A stretch of DNA of 64,000 nt from the NCBI RefSeq assembly GCF_042453785.1, contig NC_091669.1:29777001-29841000 (forward strand). Reading direction: 5' to 3'. A program made the position numbers and the translations under genes. This document shows, in pieces, positions 1 to 10,919 of this stretch. This DNA comes from Malus domestica. Lineage: Eukaryota > Streptophyta > Magnoliopsida > Rosales > Rosaceae. The stretch's first letter is position 1. Each line of letters opens with the position of its first letter. The notes beneath the pieces were generated by a model. That model worked only from the letters and a program-made list of their open reading frames with translations, did not search any database and had not been told where the DNA came from.

Positions 1-163
1 ATTAATTGCCAAAACGTTGAGATTTAAAGGTTTCAGTTGGGGCATTTGGCAATAAAAATAATTTGCCATTTTTTTTTTGTCCTTATGGTCAGAGAATATC
101 GTGCGTCAGTTGCTTTTATAGACTTGTGAGACTCTTCATTTCATATCTTTGTATGACATGGAC

Positions 164-196
<33 letters not shown>

Positions 197-308
197 TGTA
201 TGACATATGTTAAGTGGCTGCCAGGTGCCATTGTATTGTTTTTTCTTTCATTCTCCTTGACTGTACTCCGAGTGCTGACTTTTTTCTTCTTATCTTAACG
301 TATTGCAG

Positions 309-3300
309 ATACCTTCCTGGACCAGATGATGTACTAGTTTTGGATATTGCATATACTATATATATGAAATTTGAAGAATATCCAAATGCGCTTCAGATTG
401 CACTGTTCCTTGATAACATGCAGGTTTGTGCTATGCAACAGTTTTGATATTTTTTGAGCCATGTATTTATAAATTATAAATACATGGGACAGAGGTTCAG
501 GGCCGAAGGGGTAGAGGAAGACCTAGGAAAACTTTGGAAGAGACTCTAAGAAAAGACTTAGAGTACTTGGATCTAACGAAGGACATGACACAGGATCGAG
601 CACAATGGCGTTCTAAGATTCATATAGCCGATCCCACTCAGTGACTTGGATTTTCCAAGTCTCCAACCGAGAAGTTTTCCTCACTCGGGAAATTAAGGGA
701 ACACTACCCCAACCTACATGCTCCACTCAGAAAGCTTCAACATACAAGCTTCAACAAAAGAAAATTCAAAGAACTTAGCGAAGAAGGCTTTGGTGTATTT
801 AACACAATACGTTGAAATGAAGGAAAGCTTATTTATTGATATCCCCGATAAGCTACAAATATGTACATATACATGAGTCAAAATAAACACACAAGAGGGA
901 GCCTTCACAAAGGTTGCTTAGGAGAAGTCTCAGCAGTCGGTAGAGCCCCAGAAAGAGAAGGCACCGGAGGGGGATCATTTGGAGCCTCAGTACTGGACAG
1001 AACCCTAGAAGGAGGAGGCATCAGAGGTTGATCATTTGGAGCTTCATTACGCGGTACAGCCCCAGAAGACGAAGGCAATAAATGCCTTTGGAACAAACCC
1101 ACAAATCTCTGATGATCAAGTAAAACCTGACCATCAGTTTCCTTCATCTGGTCAAGCTTCCTCTTCATGTTTGTAGCATAGTCATGTGCGAGCCGGTGCA
1201 ACTGTTTATTCTCATGCTTGAGCCCTCTAATCTCCTGTTTGAGACTCATCACTTCAGCCGCCAATGATTCAACTTGGCGGGTTCGAGCAAATAGGCGTTG
1301 GGCCATATTAGACACAGAACCTGCACACTGAACACTGAGAGCCAGCGAATCCTTAACAGCTAACTCATCAGACCGTTTGGAAAGTAGTCTGTTATCTTTG
1401 GGAGTGAGAAGGTTCCTGGCCACCACCGCAGCGGCCATATCATTCTTCATCACGGAATCCCCAACGGTAAGAGGACCAGTAGGGGAGACGAAGGATGGGC
1501 GCCATATGTTGTCTGGAGAAGGCGGGGCTGCCTCTTCAACAAGGTTCAAGTCAAAACGACGGTCGGAGGGGCCAGACATTTTCAAAGGTGTTGAAGAGAG
1601 AAGAGGTCGGACAAATCAAGATCTTAGAAGTGCAAGAATGAAGCTTCTACTGGTGGAGATTCAAGTGTGCTTTAGAACTTAATGCTAGCCCCTATAAAAA
1701 TCTGCACTCGACGGAGCTTCAGAAATCGAAGAGGCGCCTGCTCAGAAATCGAAGAGGCGTTTGCTTTCTCAAAAGCTGAGCTGCTTAGAGATCACGAGGG
1801 TTGATCTCAGAAATCGAAGAGGCTTTTGCTTTCTCAAAAGTTGGGCTGCTCAAAGACCACGAAGGCCGATCTCAGAAATCGAAGAGGCGCTCGCTTTCTC
1901 AAAAGCTGGGCTCCCCAGAGACCACGAGGGCCGATCTCAGAAATCGAAGAGGCACCTATTTTTCCAGCCTTGTCAGCACCTGTCACACGCACACTCAGCT
2001 TTGCGGAAATTATGGGCATTCTGTCGAAGACTTCTGGGGAAGTAGAAAACACATGAATCTTACTGTTCAATCACCCACTTCCCACACGCAACAATAGCTC
2101 ATGGGTACCACAGATAACTTTGCCAAAGTTCTCTGCCAAAGTTGAGCACGTGAAGCTTGCAGCTCCCACTACATCGCTCTGACCAAGAAGGGTAAAAGAA
2201 TAGCAAAGAAACAGCACTAACAAAGTTTAGACCCATAAATTTTGAAGGTCTAGCTACCATATTATTACCCACAAGGGTAAAGGAACAGTACCACTGCTGG
2301 ATAATTGGAAAGTCCCTGTGTGTCAACCTCTGTGCTTCGTGGCAAGGTAGACTAGCAAACATGCCCAACCTTTACTCACATTCGAGAAAACACTCCCAAC
2401 AAGATTGCTTGCTCCAAAATCGAAGAGGCACCGCCTTCCGAATCTCGAGAGCCAGACTCCCAACATGATTACTTTCTCAAAAATCGAAGAGACACTGCTC
2501 CCCGAATCTTCGAGAGCCAAACCCCCAGCATGATTGTTTTCTCAAAAATCGATGAGGCATCGTTCTCCGAATCAATCGAAGAGGCGCTCGCTTTCTCAAA
2601 AGCTGGGCTGCTCAGAGACCACGAGGGCCGATCTCAGAAATCGAAGAGGCACCTACTTTTCTAGCCTTGTCAGCACCTGTCACACGCACACTCAGCTTTG
2701 CAGAAATTATGGGCATTCTGTCGAAGATTTCTAGTGAAGTAGAAAGCACATGAATCTTACTGTTCAATTACCCACTTCCCACACGCAACAATAGCTCATG
2801 GGTACCACAGATAACTTTGTCAAAGTTCTCTGCCAAAGTTGAGCACGTGAAGCTTGCAGCTCCCACTACATCGCTCTGACCAAGAAAGGTAAAAGAATAG
2901 CAAAGAAACAGCACTAACAAAGTTTAGACACATAAATTTTGAAGGTCTAGCTACCATAATATTACCCACAAGGGTAAAGGAACAGTACCACTGCTGGATA
3001 ATTGGAAAGTCCCTGTGTGTCAACCTCTGTGCTTCGTGGCAAGGTAGTGCAAACATGCCCAACCTTTACTCACATTCGAGAAAACACTCCCAACAAGATT
3101 GCTTGCTCCAAAATCGAAGAGGCACCGTCCTCCGAATCTCGAGAGCCAGACTCCCAACATGACTACTTTCTCAAAATCGAAGAGAGGGTAAAGGAACAGT
3201 ACCATTGCTGGATAATTGGAAAGTCCCTGTGTGTCAACCTTTGTGCTTCGTGGCAAGGTAGACTAGCAAACATGCCCAACCTTTACTCAAATTCGAGACA

Positions 3301-6300
3301 ACACTCCCAACAAGATTGCTTGCTCCAAAATCGAAGAGGCACCGCCCTCCGAATCTCGAGAGCCAGACCCCCAGCATGATTGCTTTCTCAAAAATCGAAG
3401 AGGCATCGTTCTCCGAATCTCGAGAGCCAGATACCACAGACCACTTTTTCAAAGTGCTCTGACAGAGTTAAAACATGTGAAACTGACAGCTCCCACTACC
3501 GTGCTATGACCAAGCAGGGTAAAGGAATAGCATTACTACTTGTTGTTAGGGAGACGCCTATATATGTCAACCTCCATCCCCAACGGACAGGCAGACCTGC
3601 AAAAATGCTCAACCCTTCATCATATCTGAGAGGGCACTCCCAACGAAGCCTTTCGAAATATTCAGCTTTCTTTCCCCCCGATAATACCTCTGCAAACAAG
3701 CTATACTAGAGCAAGAATATCTCATATCATCAGGGTTAAAAGCAAGAGTATCCCATATCATGCTTTTTCCCTATCTTTTCCTTTGGCCTTGTTTTTACCT
3801 GCAAGACAAGGAGAAAGAGAGCAATCAGTCAGCACTTGGAATCAAGCTTCCAGCCAGGAACTGACTGCCTGGAACCCCTTACCTGATTACTTACCTGGCA
3901 TTGCTCTCGAGTACTCATCTTCAACATCTTATGTTTCCAAGGAAGATTCCGCATCTGCTTGAGGAACAGATAGGGCAAGTGCGAAGGATACAAGGAAGCA
4001 TGTGGAGACAAGCGTAACAGCACACGTGCCGATACATCCATTACTCTGTCAAAAGCAAAAGTATCCCATATCAGCAGGGTGGAACGTACTCTAGATTTGA
4101 TGGACTTGTTTTGACCCTCAAATTCTTCAGTCGGCCTTATACTCTGGAGGAAACCAGAAAACCCTCCAGCTCAGTTCAAGAATAAGCCTGTGGAAAGTTA
4201 CTTCTTCAAAAGCAAAAGTATCTCATATCATCTCTTCTCATTTTTCTTCTCTTTATCCTTCATGCTGTTGCAAGATGGGGAGAAGGTGAACAATCAGTCG
4301 GAGCTCTGATTGCTTACCTTGTCTGTCACCTCTTTCAGCAGACCCCCTAGCTCGGCGACTTGGGGGACTCCTACTACATGGTTTGTATCGCGCTTGACCA
4401 AGCCTGAAACTACAAGTAAGCTTCAAGTGAAATTGATACATTACCTTGTGCATCTCCACCAGTTAAAGATACCACCCCTGGATGGAGGAAAAGTACTTCC
4501 AGAGAAGATGCCACATCTACCTATGAGACAGATAAGGCAAGTCAAGACGACACCACACTCCGATACTTAGAAGTTTCGTGATTACGAGATCATTCTCCCA
4601 CAATATTTCCTAATGTCATTTGTACTAAATCATTCACTTGTACTCACTAAAGGAGAGCTTGAACCTATGTACTTGTGTAAACCCTTCACAATTAATGAGA
4701 ACTCTTCTATTCCGTGGACGTAGCCAATCTGGGTGAACCACGTACATCTTGTGTTTGCTTTCCTATCTCTATCCATTTATATACTTATCCACACTAATGA
4801 CCGGAGCAATCTAGCGAAGATCACAAAAAGCGACCGTTTTCGCTACCTAGGATCTATCTTGCAAGAGAACGGAGAATTAGATGGAAATCTCAACCATAGA
4901 ATACGAGCTGGATGGATGAAGTGTAAGAGCGCATCCGGCGTGTTGTGTGACCGTCGTAGGCCACTGAAGCTCAAGGGAAAATTTTATAGGATGGCAATAA
5001 GGCCAGCGATGTTGTATGGCACAGAATGTTGGGCGGTGAAGCATCAACACGTACACAAAATGGGTGTAGCGGAGATGAGGATGCTTCGTGGGATGTGTGG
5101 GCACACGAGAAATGATAAGATTGGGAATGAGGATATCCGAGGTAAAGTAGGAGTAGCCGAAATTGTAGGAAAGATGAGAGAAAATCGGCTCCGGTGATTT
5201 GGACATGTGCAAAGAAGGCCGACTGACACTCCGGTTCGAAGATGTGACTACGGGACAGAGGTTCAGGGCCGAAGGGGTAGAGGAAGACCTAGGAAAACTT
5301 TGGAAGAGACTCTAAGAAAAGACTTAGAGTACTTGGATCTAACGGATGACATGACACAAAACCGAGCGCAATGGCGTTCTAGGATTCATATAGCCGACCC
5401 CACTTAGTGGGAAAAGGCTTTGTTGTTGTTGTTGTTGTTGTTGTTGTATTTATAAATTATAGTTGAGTATGCAACATTTCAATTTCTTAAGGGTTTCAGA
5501 GAAGATTATTTTTCTGTGAAATGAGAACTTTTGCAATATGTATATGTTGCACATGTAATTACCTGTCTCTGGTCTTTACATATTTCTAATTATTTGGTAT
5601 TAACAATCAAGAGTGTATGCGTGCAGAATATAAAGAACGTCTTTACATCATGTGATGATCTGCTTCGTAAAAAGCAATTTTGTTACATCCTTGCTCGACA
5701 TGTAAGTGTTGAATTTTCCTTAGTTTTCATTTCCTTCTCTACTAAAATACCACTCTCACCACATTTTTCATACTACATTTGTACCACCTCTCTAATAGAG
5801 GTGGGACCCACTTGTATTGGTGGGCCCTACCTCTATTAGAGACGTCGTACAAATGTGGTATGAAAAATGTGGTAAGTGTAGCATTACTCTCTTCTTTATA
5901 TGAAGGAATGCATGCTTATGTTCCTTGTTAAAACATTCTAAGTAATGTTCTGAAATAGAGTTATATACCCTTCTCATGATACATTCATGGCTAAATTTAG
6001 CTTGATTCCTTGACAATAAGAGTGAACTGTGATGGGTTTGTTCTGGGTGGGACAGTGTGTCCTCTTGTTCCTTATTGTTTCTCTCTTTGGCTTGTTATCA
6101 TAAGATAAGTGGGGGCATGTAATTAGGTGTCATTGCTCAAGTGATATTCATTAGCCTTGGAAGTATTTTGTGCACTTTTCCTGAAAAGGTATCATTGGAC
6201 AGTAATGTTGTATGGCATATTTTTTATGCGTGTTTTCTTAATCATACTAATTTTAATCACATTTATAATTCATGCAGGGTATTAGTTTTGAGCTTGATGA

Positions 6301-9300
6301 TGAGATGGTTGCGGAGGATGATGACAGAGAAGCATTGCAGGATATTATCAACAATACTAAGCTAAGTGAAGGTTATCTTACTCTTGCTCGTGACATTGAG
6401 GTCATGGAGGCTAAAACTCCAGAGGACATTTACAAGGTTTGAACTTTTGATTATTTGTAATGCTTGAGCTAGAATGATATGCATATCTACAATACTTGTG
6501 GGAATAAATCTGTGTTTCTGTGGCATGTGTAGTGAAAATAAATGCAATATAACTGTTTTATTCATTGTGGTTGTGTAGTTTATTAAAGTTGCTTCTTTAT
6601 TATCCTTCTTATCCCTTCTCTGATAATTATACTGTCTTGGAACTTTCAATTAGGCACACTTACTTGATGGCCGGGCAAGTGCTGGTGCTAGTGTTGATTC
6701 AGCAAGACAGAACTTGGCTGCAACATTTGTTAACGCTTTTGTAAATGCTGGATTTGGTCAGGTAAAACGTTTCACACTCGATATATCTGCTAAAAAGTTG
6801 TCGATTTGCGGAGCTGATTGACATGCGTTCTTTGATACTTCGTTTTGGTGCAGGATAAGTTGATGACAGTCCCATCAGATGCCTCAAGTGGAGGCTCTTC
6901 AGGAAACTGGCTTTTCAAGAATAAAGAGCATGGGAAGACCAGTGCTGCTGCAAGTTTGGTACGCATGACTTTATTGCCTTGCTCATTTCATTATCTTATT
7001 TTAAACTGCATTTTACATTCTTCCTTGTTATTCTTCTTGACAGGGTATGATTTTATTGTGGGATGTTGACTCTGGACTTGCTCAAATTGACAAGTACTTC
7101 CACAGCAAGGATACCCATGTTATTGCTGGTGCATTGTTAGGGGTTGGGATTGTCAATTGCAGTATCAAGAATGATTGTGATCCTGTGGGTACCTCAATCT
7201 TTTCATCTACGGAATACAACCTTAGAAATGTATCTCTGAATCTTAATTCCTTTTACAGGCGCTGGCACTTCTTGGTGAGTACATTGATAAAGAGGATCCA
7301 TTTATCCGGATTGGTGCTATAATGGGCCTTGGGATTGCATACGCTGGTGCTCAGAATGAGCAGGTAAAGTGTCTTAGCTTTTCCTGTTGATACATCTGGC
7401 AGGCCACGGAAAATTTTCCATTGATGGCCAACTCTATGCATCATTCTTGGTTCAAGAATCAAATGAGAGGAGTCTGTCAAACCTTCTTTAATCACTACTG
7501 TCCTTGGATTTGTAACATGTGTTGATCTGATCATTACAGGTTTTTTTATTTTTTTTCTTCTTTTTTTATTTTTTTATTTTTTATTTTTTATTTTTTTGAA
7601 CTCCGCCTATGTAAGTTTATCTTACATGGCCGGTCCCAAGCCCGGGTAAAGGAGGAGGGGGAGGGCGTCAGGTAGTCGACAGCCGGCACTCCACAGTTAC
7701 GTCGAATCCTTATGAAAATGAATTCAGAACGAGCGCAATGGCGTTCTAGGATTCATATAGCCGACCCCACTTAGTGGGAAAAGGCTTTGTTGTTGTTTTT
7801 CTTTTTTTTTTTGGGGGGGGGGGGTTGCATACAGGAGTTTGTTAGGTTAGAGTCTGGATTGATCTGTTGTTGAATGTTAATTTCCATTTAAAGCTAACTT
7901 ATCCTTCTTTTTTCAGATACGTAGTAAGCTGACTCCAATACTTAATGATGCAAAAGCCCCCCTTGACGTGGTCGCATTTACTGCAATCTCATTGGGGTTG
8001 GTATACGTTGGTTCCTGCAATGAAGAGGTTGCTCAGGCAATCATATTTGCACTAATGGACCGAAGTGACTCGGAGTTGGGGGAACCCCTTGCTCGGTTGA
8101 TTCCCCTCAGCCTTGGACTTCTGTACCTTGGGAAGCAGGTAAAATCATGCTGAACTTCCTGGAATTCATTGTTTATTCTTTCTGCATTTTACAAAATCAT
8201 GTTTTTTTCTTTCCTACTCGATTTTAGTTTCATTTGATGTTTGTTGTGTAGTTTAAGCTTGTATTGTTAAAAGTCATTGTGCCCAAAGAAGCTCATTACA
8301 ATGTTGAACGCAATTGTTCATGATTCTAATGGTTGTTGGAATTTACTTTCTCACAGGAAAGCGTGGAGGCCACTGCCGAAGTTTCAAAGACATTTAATGA
8401 AAAAATAAGAAAGCATTGCGATATGACTTTGCTTTCTTGTGCTTATGCAGGAACAGGCAATGTTCTTAAGGTAATATTTTAAGGCTACTAAAATCTCATT
8501 TGATTCTGCCACATGTATGAAGTTGGGAACTCTTTTCTCATGCAGGTCCAAAACCTTCTCGGTCATTGTTCACAACATCTTGAGAAAAATGAAACTCACC
8601 AGGGACCCGCTGTTCTTGGAATTGCTATGATATCAATGGCTGAAGAATTGGGAGTTGAAATGGCGATTCGTTCGTTAGAGCATCTTTTACAATACGGAGA
8701 ACAAAATATCCGTCGGGCAGTTCCGTTGGCACTTGGTCTCCTTTGCATGTCAAATCCAAAGGTATTAATCTGGTTACATCCATTGTGATAGTTAAACGCC
8801 TTTAAAAGTAAAACTTTTACTTCCAATGCTTGCTCAACTGCCCTTGAAATCTAACCATTCATGTATCGAGGGTTGGAATAGACATGGAACAGTGATTTTT
8901 GAAATACTTATCTTTACTAGTGATTCTACGTTGGGAAGTTAAGTTACTTGGGTTATAGTTGCCCTTTTCACTGTTCTATTTGGGTGTTTCCTCCAGGTCA
9001 ATGTTATGGACACATTGAGCAGGCTTAGCCACGATACAGATTCAGAAGTAGCAATGGTAACATATTACAGCATTCAATATCTCCATTGTTGGCACATATT
9101 TCATAGCAAGTCTAATATTCCATTTGGATTCTTCAGGCTGCAGTGATTTCATTAGGTTTGCTAGGCGCGGGAACCAACAACGCTAGAATAGCTGGCATGC
9201 TTCGCAATCTTTCAAGTTATTACTACAAAGATGCCAGCCTTCTTTTCTGTGTAATACATCTTGAGTCCTATCTTTTTGTTCTTTCCTTTTCCTTTTGAGT

Positions 9301-10082
9301 TTTCCAGTCTGCAGTTATATAATATCTTTGGCCACTGTCTGCAGGTGCGAATTGCTCAAGGTCTTGTACATTTGGGAAAGGGTCTGTTAACTCTAAATCC
9401 ATACCATTCTGATCGCTTCTTGCTATCACCGTGAGTAAACCTTGTGGCTGCAAATAAACTCTGTCATTTCTACTTCTGACAGAACGGTGCTTGGTGGCTT
9501 AGTCTAACATCTATAAACTATCTTTCTACTTACAGAACGGCACTTGCTGGAATCATTACCTTGCTGCATGCATGTCTTGATATGAAAGCCATCATTCTTG
9601 GGAAATATCATTACATTCTCTACTTTATTGTTTTGGCAATGCAGGTTGGTGTTTGATCACTTTCTTCTTTATATGCAGTTTTTTTCGGTTATTAAATCTG
9701 GTCTCTCTCACGTTATATTGGTAACTACTTTTCTTGTGCTAGCCGAGAATGTTGTTGACCGTGGATGAGAACCTCAAACCACTGTCCATCCCTGTTAGAG
9801 TGGGACAAGCTGTTGATGTGGTTGGCCAGGCTGGTCGTCCCAAAACAATCACTGGTTTCCAGACCCACTCAACACCGGTTCTTCTTGCTGCGGGTGATAG
9901 AGCGGAGCTGGCTACTGAAAAGTAAATGATTTTTCTCCGTAGTGTTTACGCTTCACTGACTTGCTGTTGTACCGCTCTAACACACTAACAACTGGTTTTT
10001 TTACAGGTACATCCCCCTGTCCCCGATCTTGGAAGGGTTCGTGATCCTGAAAGAGAATCCAGACTACAGGGAAGATAACTAG
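309..10082 (+). CDS. RPN1: 26S proteasome non-ATPase regulatory subunit RPN1 (PSMD2), C-terminal about 660 residues
   Basis: RPN1 is the base subunit of the 19S particle that receives ubiquitin receptors and shuttle factors in nucleus and cytosol. Sixteen exons join in frame: 309-423, 5627-5701, 6278-6436, 6654-6761, 6854-6958, 7044-7184, 7259-7363, 7917-8138, 8357-8470, 8546-8761, 8997-9056, 9137-9250, 9345-9430, 9536-9644, 9743-9921 and 10007-10082, all with GT-AG borders. They give about 660 residues of a family of roughly 890. The first visible exon starts inside an Arg codon and reads [16 protein letters not shown]. Recognisable family stretches are [39 protein letters not shown] and [17 protein letters not shown], with proteasome/cyclosome repeats through the middle. 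The C-terminus is [18 protein letters not shown]. Bases 1-308 are the preceding intron; the 5' exons lie outside the window. The intron at 424-5626 is swollen by a composite retroelement, and other introns hold a palindromic MITE and a deleted RTE. No frame damage is seen, so the gene is probably functional. Confidence 0.96.
465..478. repeat. Target-site duplication, left, of composite element copy 1
   Basis: The 14 bases ATTTATAAATTATA recur at 5448-5461 immediately after the TTG tail. One or two more matching bases (GT) precede both copies but could belong to the tail. The length and position fit target-primed insertion by a non-LTR element. Confidence 0.85.
485..640 (+). pseudogene. RTE non-LTR element 3' fragment (first)
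   Basis: This stretch matches the 3' coding end of the RTE fragment at 5251-5407 base for base over most of its length, encoding the basic motif [16 protein letters not shown] followed by a segment like [14 protein letters not shown]. It diverges after about 640, where the TTG tail is replaced by a different sequence that leads into the composite body. It may be the 3' end of an older RTE whose transcript read through into the adjacent sequence, or it may belong to a different RTE subfamily. Confidence 0.75.
905..1585 (-). CDS. Antisense ORF of the composite element: 226-residue coiled-coil protein of unknown function
   Basis: An open frame of 226 codons begins [20 protein letters not shown] and runs opposite to the RTE tail. 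Residues about 100-150 form a heptad-like coiled coil ([20 protein letters not shown] and following). The C-terminal third is Pro/Ser-rich with a loosely repeated [13 protein letters not shown] / [13 protein letters not shown] unit. I do not recognise a domain. The same frame is preserved in copy 2 (46470-46843) up to the 5' truncation point, apart from a 6-base in-frame difference near the start. Tat/Ogre-type LTR elements often carry an extra ORF, sometimes antisense, before repeats and the 3' LTR, and this layout is similar. That relationship is inference. Confidence 0.5.
   Translation of the reverse strand: MKMSGPSDRRFDLNLVEEAAPPSPDNIWRPSFVSPTGPLTVGDSVMKNDMAAAVVARNLLTPKDNRLLSKRSDELAVKDSLALSVQCAGSVSNMAQRLFARTRQVESLAAEVMSLKQEIRGLKHENKQLHRLAHDYATNMKRKLDQMKETDGQVLLDHQRFVGLFQRHLLPSSSGAVPRNEAPNDQPLMPPPSRVLSSTEAPNDPPPVPSLSGALPTAETSPKQPL
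1720..3445 (+). repeat. Nested tandem-repeat region of the composite element, copy 1
   Basis: A short core, AAATCGAAGAGGC, recurs about 14 times (near 1723, 1743, 1805, 1872, 1936, 2416, 2477, 2635, 3110, 3326, 3390 and others). A longer unit that starts at CTCATGGGTACCACAG is present at about 2098 and again at about 2797, a period near 700 bp. Within it a subunit of about 215 bp beginning GGGTAAAGGAACAG occurs at 2275, 2972 and 3186. All six-frame ORFs here are by-products of the repeats. Confidence 0.85.
4600..4808 (+). repeat. LTR-end-like segment of the composite element
   Basis: The stretch with GAGAACTCTTCTATTCCGTG, GACGTAGCCAATCTGG and GTACATCTTGTGTTTGC looks like the R-U5 end of a plant LTR and finishes with CA at 4807-4808 just before RTE sequence begins. 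A diverged copy in the opposite orientation is found alone near 39335-39420, showing that this segment also exists outside the composite. No second LTR or intact primer site is visible. Confidence 0.45.
4809..5447 (+). pseudogene. RTE non-LTR retrotransposon, C-terminal reverse-transcriptase end plus TTG tail
   Basis: The translation runs [20 protein letters not shown], then [20 protein letters not shown], then MRENRLR, a TGA at 5195-5197 where the family has Trp, and FGHVQRR, ending [14 protein letters not shown] and a stop. This is the region downstream of the polymerase core in plant RTE elements. The microsatellite TTG tail begins at about 5420. The same TGA is present in copy 2 (50737-50739), so the defect existed in the source. 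The polymerase core and endonuclease are absent. Confidence 0.85.
5448..5461. repeat. Target-site duplication, right, of composite element copy 1
   Basis: Exact repeat of 465-478. Intron sequence of RPN1 resumes after it and continues to the exon at 5627. Confidence 0.85.
5745..5887. mobile_element. Palindromic MITE-like hairpin in an RPN1 intron
   Basis: The left arm (ACCACATTTTTCATACTACA and CTCTCTAATAGAGGTGGGAC) is repeated as an inverted arm ending near 5887 with few mismatches, leaving almost no loop. The unit could fold into one long hairpin. It is non-coding and sits between two RPN1 exons. Exact ends and target duplication are uncertain. Confidence 0.6.
7590..7797 (+). mobile_element. 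Internally deleted RTE-derived element in an RPN1 intron
   Basis: A GC-rich head (TCTTACATGGCCGGTCCCAA through the TCGACAGCCGGCACTCCAC region) is followed, from about 7726, by the last 70 bases of the RTE 3' end as seen at 5365-5430, including the translated motif [14 protein letters not shown], and by a short TTG run. The middle of an RTE is missing. T-rich tracts flank both sides and obscure any target duplication. The head is likely RTE 5'-end sequence, which I infer from its position. Confidence 0.55.
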
Positions 10083-10919
10083 TTAGTCCAGTCCACCCAA
10101 CAAACTGTCTGGAGAGTTTGTAATCTTTGACGAATGCTCTATTTTTCATGGAAGCATTCAGTGACCGTTGATTTTGTAACATGATTCTTTATTACTTTAG
10201 TTTTAATTACTCATATACCCTTTGGCGACCGATCAATTACGGTTATACCATTGATTTGCTCTGCTCTCCTCCTCCTCCTCCAGACCTTTAAACATTTGTT
10301 TCTCTTCCCAGAACGCATTAAATAAATAAGTATAAATAAGTAAACAATACACCCTTCTCCCCTTGAAAAAACATTACGTGTTTCTCACGGGCTTTGTGCG
10401 TACGATCAAGGATTTTGGTGAGGGTGCTTCTGTTGCTACTTGCCGCTCCCAAATTCTCAATCTGTTGAAGGCAGTATTGAAAATTCCCCTCCATATACTT
10501 TCAACGAAACGACGGCAACGATGACTATGGTGAACACACTTGGAATCATAATCATCCGAAAATCGAGACTAGGTATCTAAAACTTGCAGTGCAGCTCAAG
10601 TGAGATGATCATGAAATTATAATAATTTGAGGCTAGATATTGAAAAGTAGTGTATCTTTTAGTAGAATGCACATTCTGTCTCCTTACCTCGAGCCGAATC
10701 GAATCCATGTAATTACTAATTAACATTTGAAGTTGATTACTCTCCTGTGCAGGACTAAGTGCGGAAAACTAAGCCTTCAAGAAATGAAATCAACAAAAGA
10801 AAACCATGTCTTCAAGTTGTCTGGGGCACAATTCAATCACCATTCGGATTTGGACGCCGTTGAATTCTATCTGCACTGAAGTATCGGTCCACTGATCAAT
10901 CCCCAGCTGTGGAATCTGA
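10083..10919. other. Convergent intergenic region between RPN1 and CBP20
   Basis: This holds the 3' UTRs of the two convergent genes. The RPN1 UTR probably ends near 10200. A CT-rich stretch (CTCCTCCTCCTCC) lies near 10268. No additional gene or repeat is evident. Confidence 0.6.

Larger units (their letters stand above)
479..5447 (+). mobile_element. Composite RTE-tailed retroelement, copy 1, in an RPN1 intron
   Basis: One inserted block lies between direct repeats at 465-478 and 5448-5461. In order it holds an RTE 3' fragment (about 485-640), a spacer, an antisense coiled-coil ORF (905-1585), a tandem-repeat region (about 1720-3445), unique LTR-like sequence with an LTR-end-like stretch (about 4600-4808), and a second RTE 3' coding fragment (4809-5410) ending in a TTG repeat. 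A TTG microsatellite tail is the usual 3' terminus of plant RTE elements, and its position right against the downstream target duplication suggests insertion by the RTE mechanism. A 5'-truncated relative lies at 46469-50980. The element encodes no complete reverse transcriptase and must depend on enzymes in trans. Boundaries are good; the family name is unknown to me. Confidence 0.8.

Noticed and set aside
151..191. Poly-A run as the tail of a retroposon
   Set aside because: No retroposed sequence precedes it and no target duplication is visible; it is a simple A tract in an RPN1 intron.
1761..3379. Several overlapping ORFs with the repeated RNRRG / SEIEEA words
   Set aside because: They are translations of tandem repeats in several frames and both strands; none has a conserved domain.
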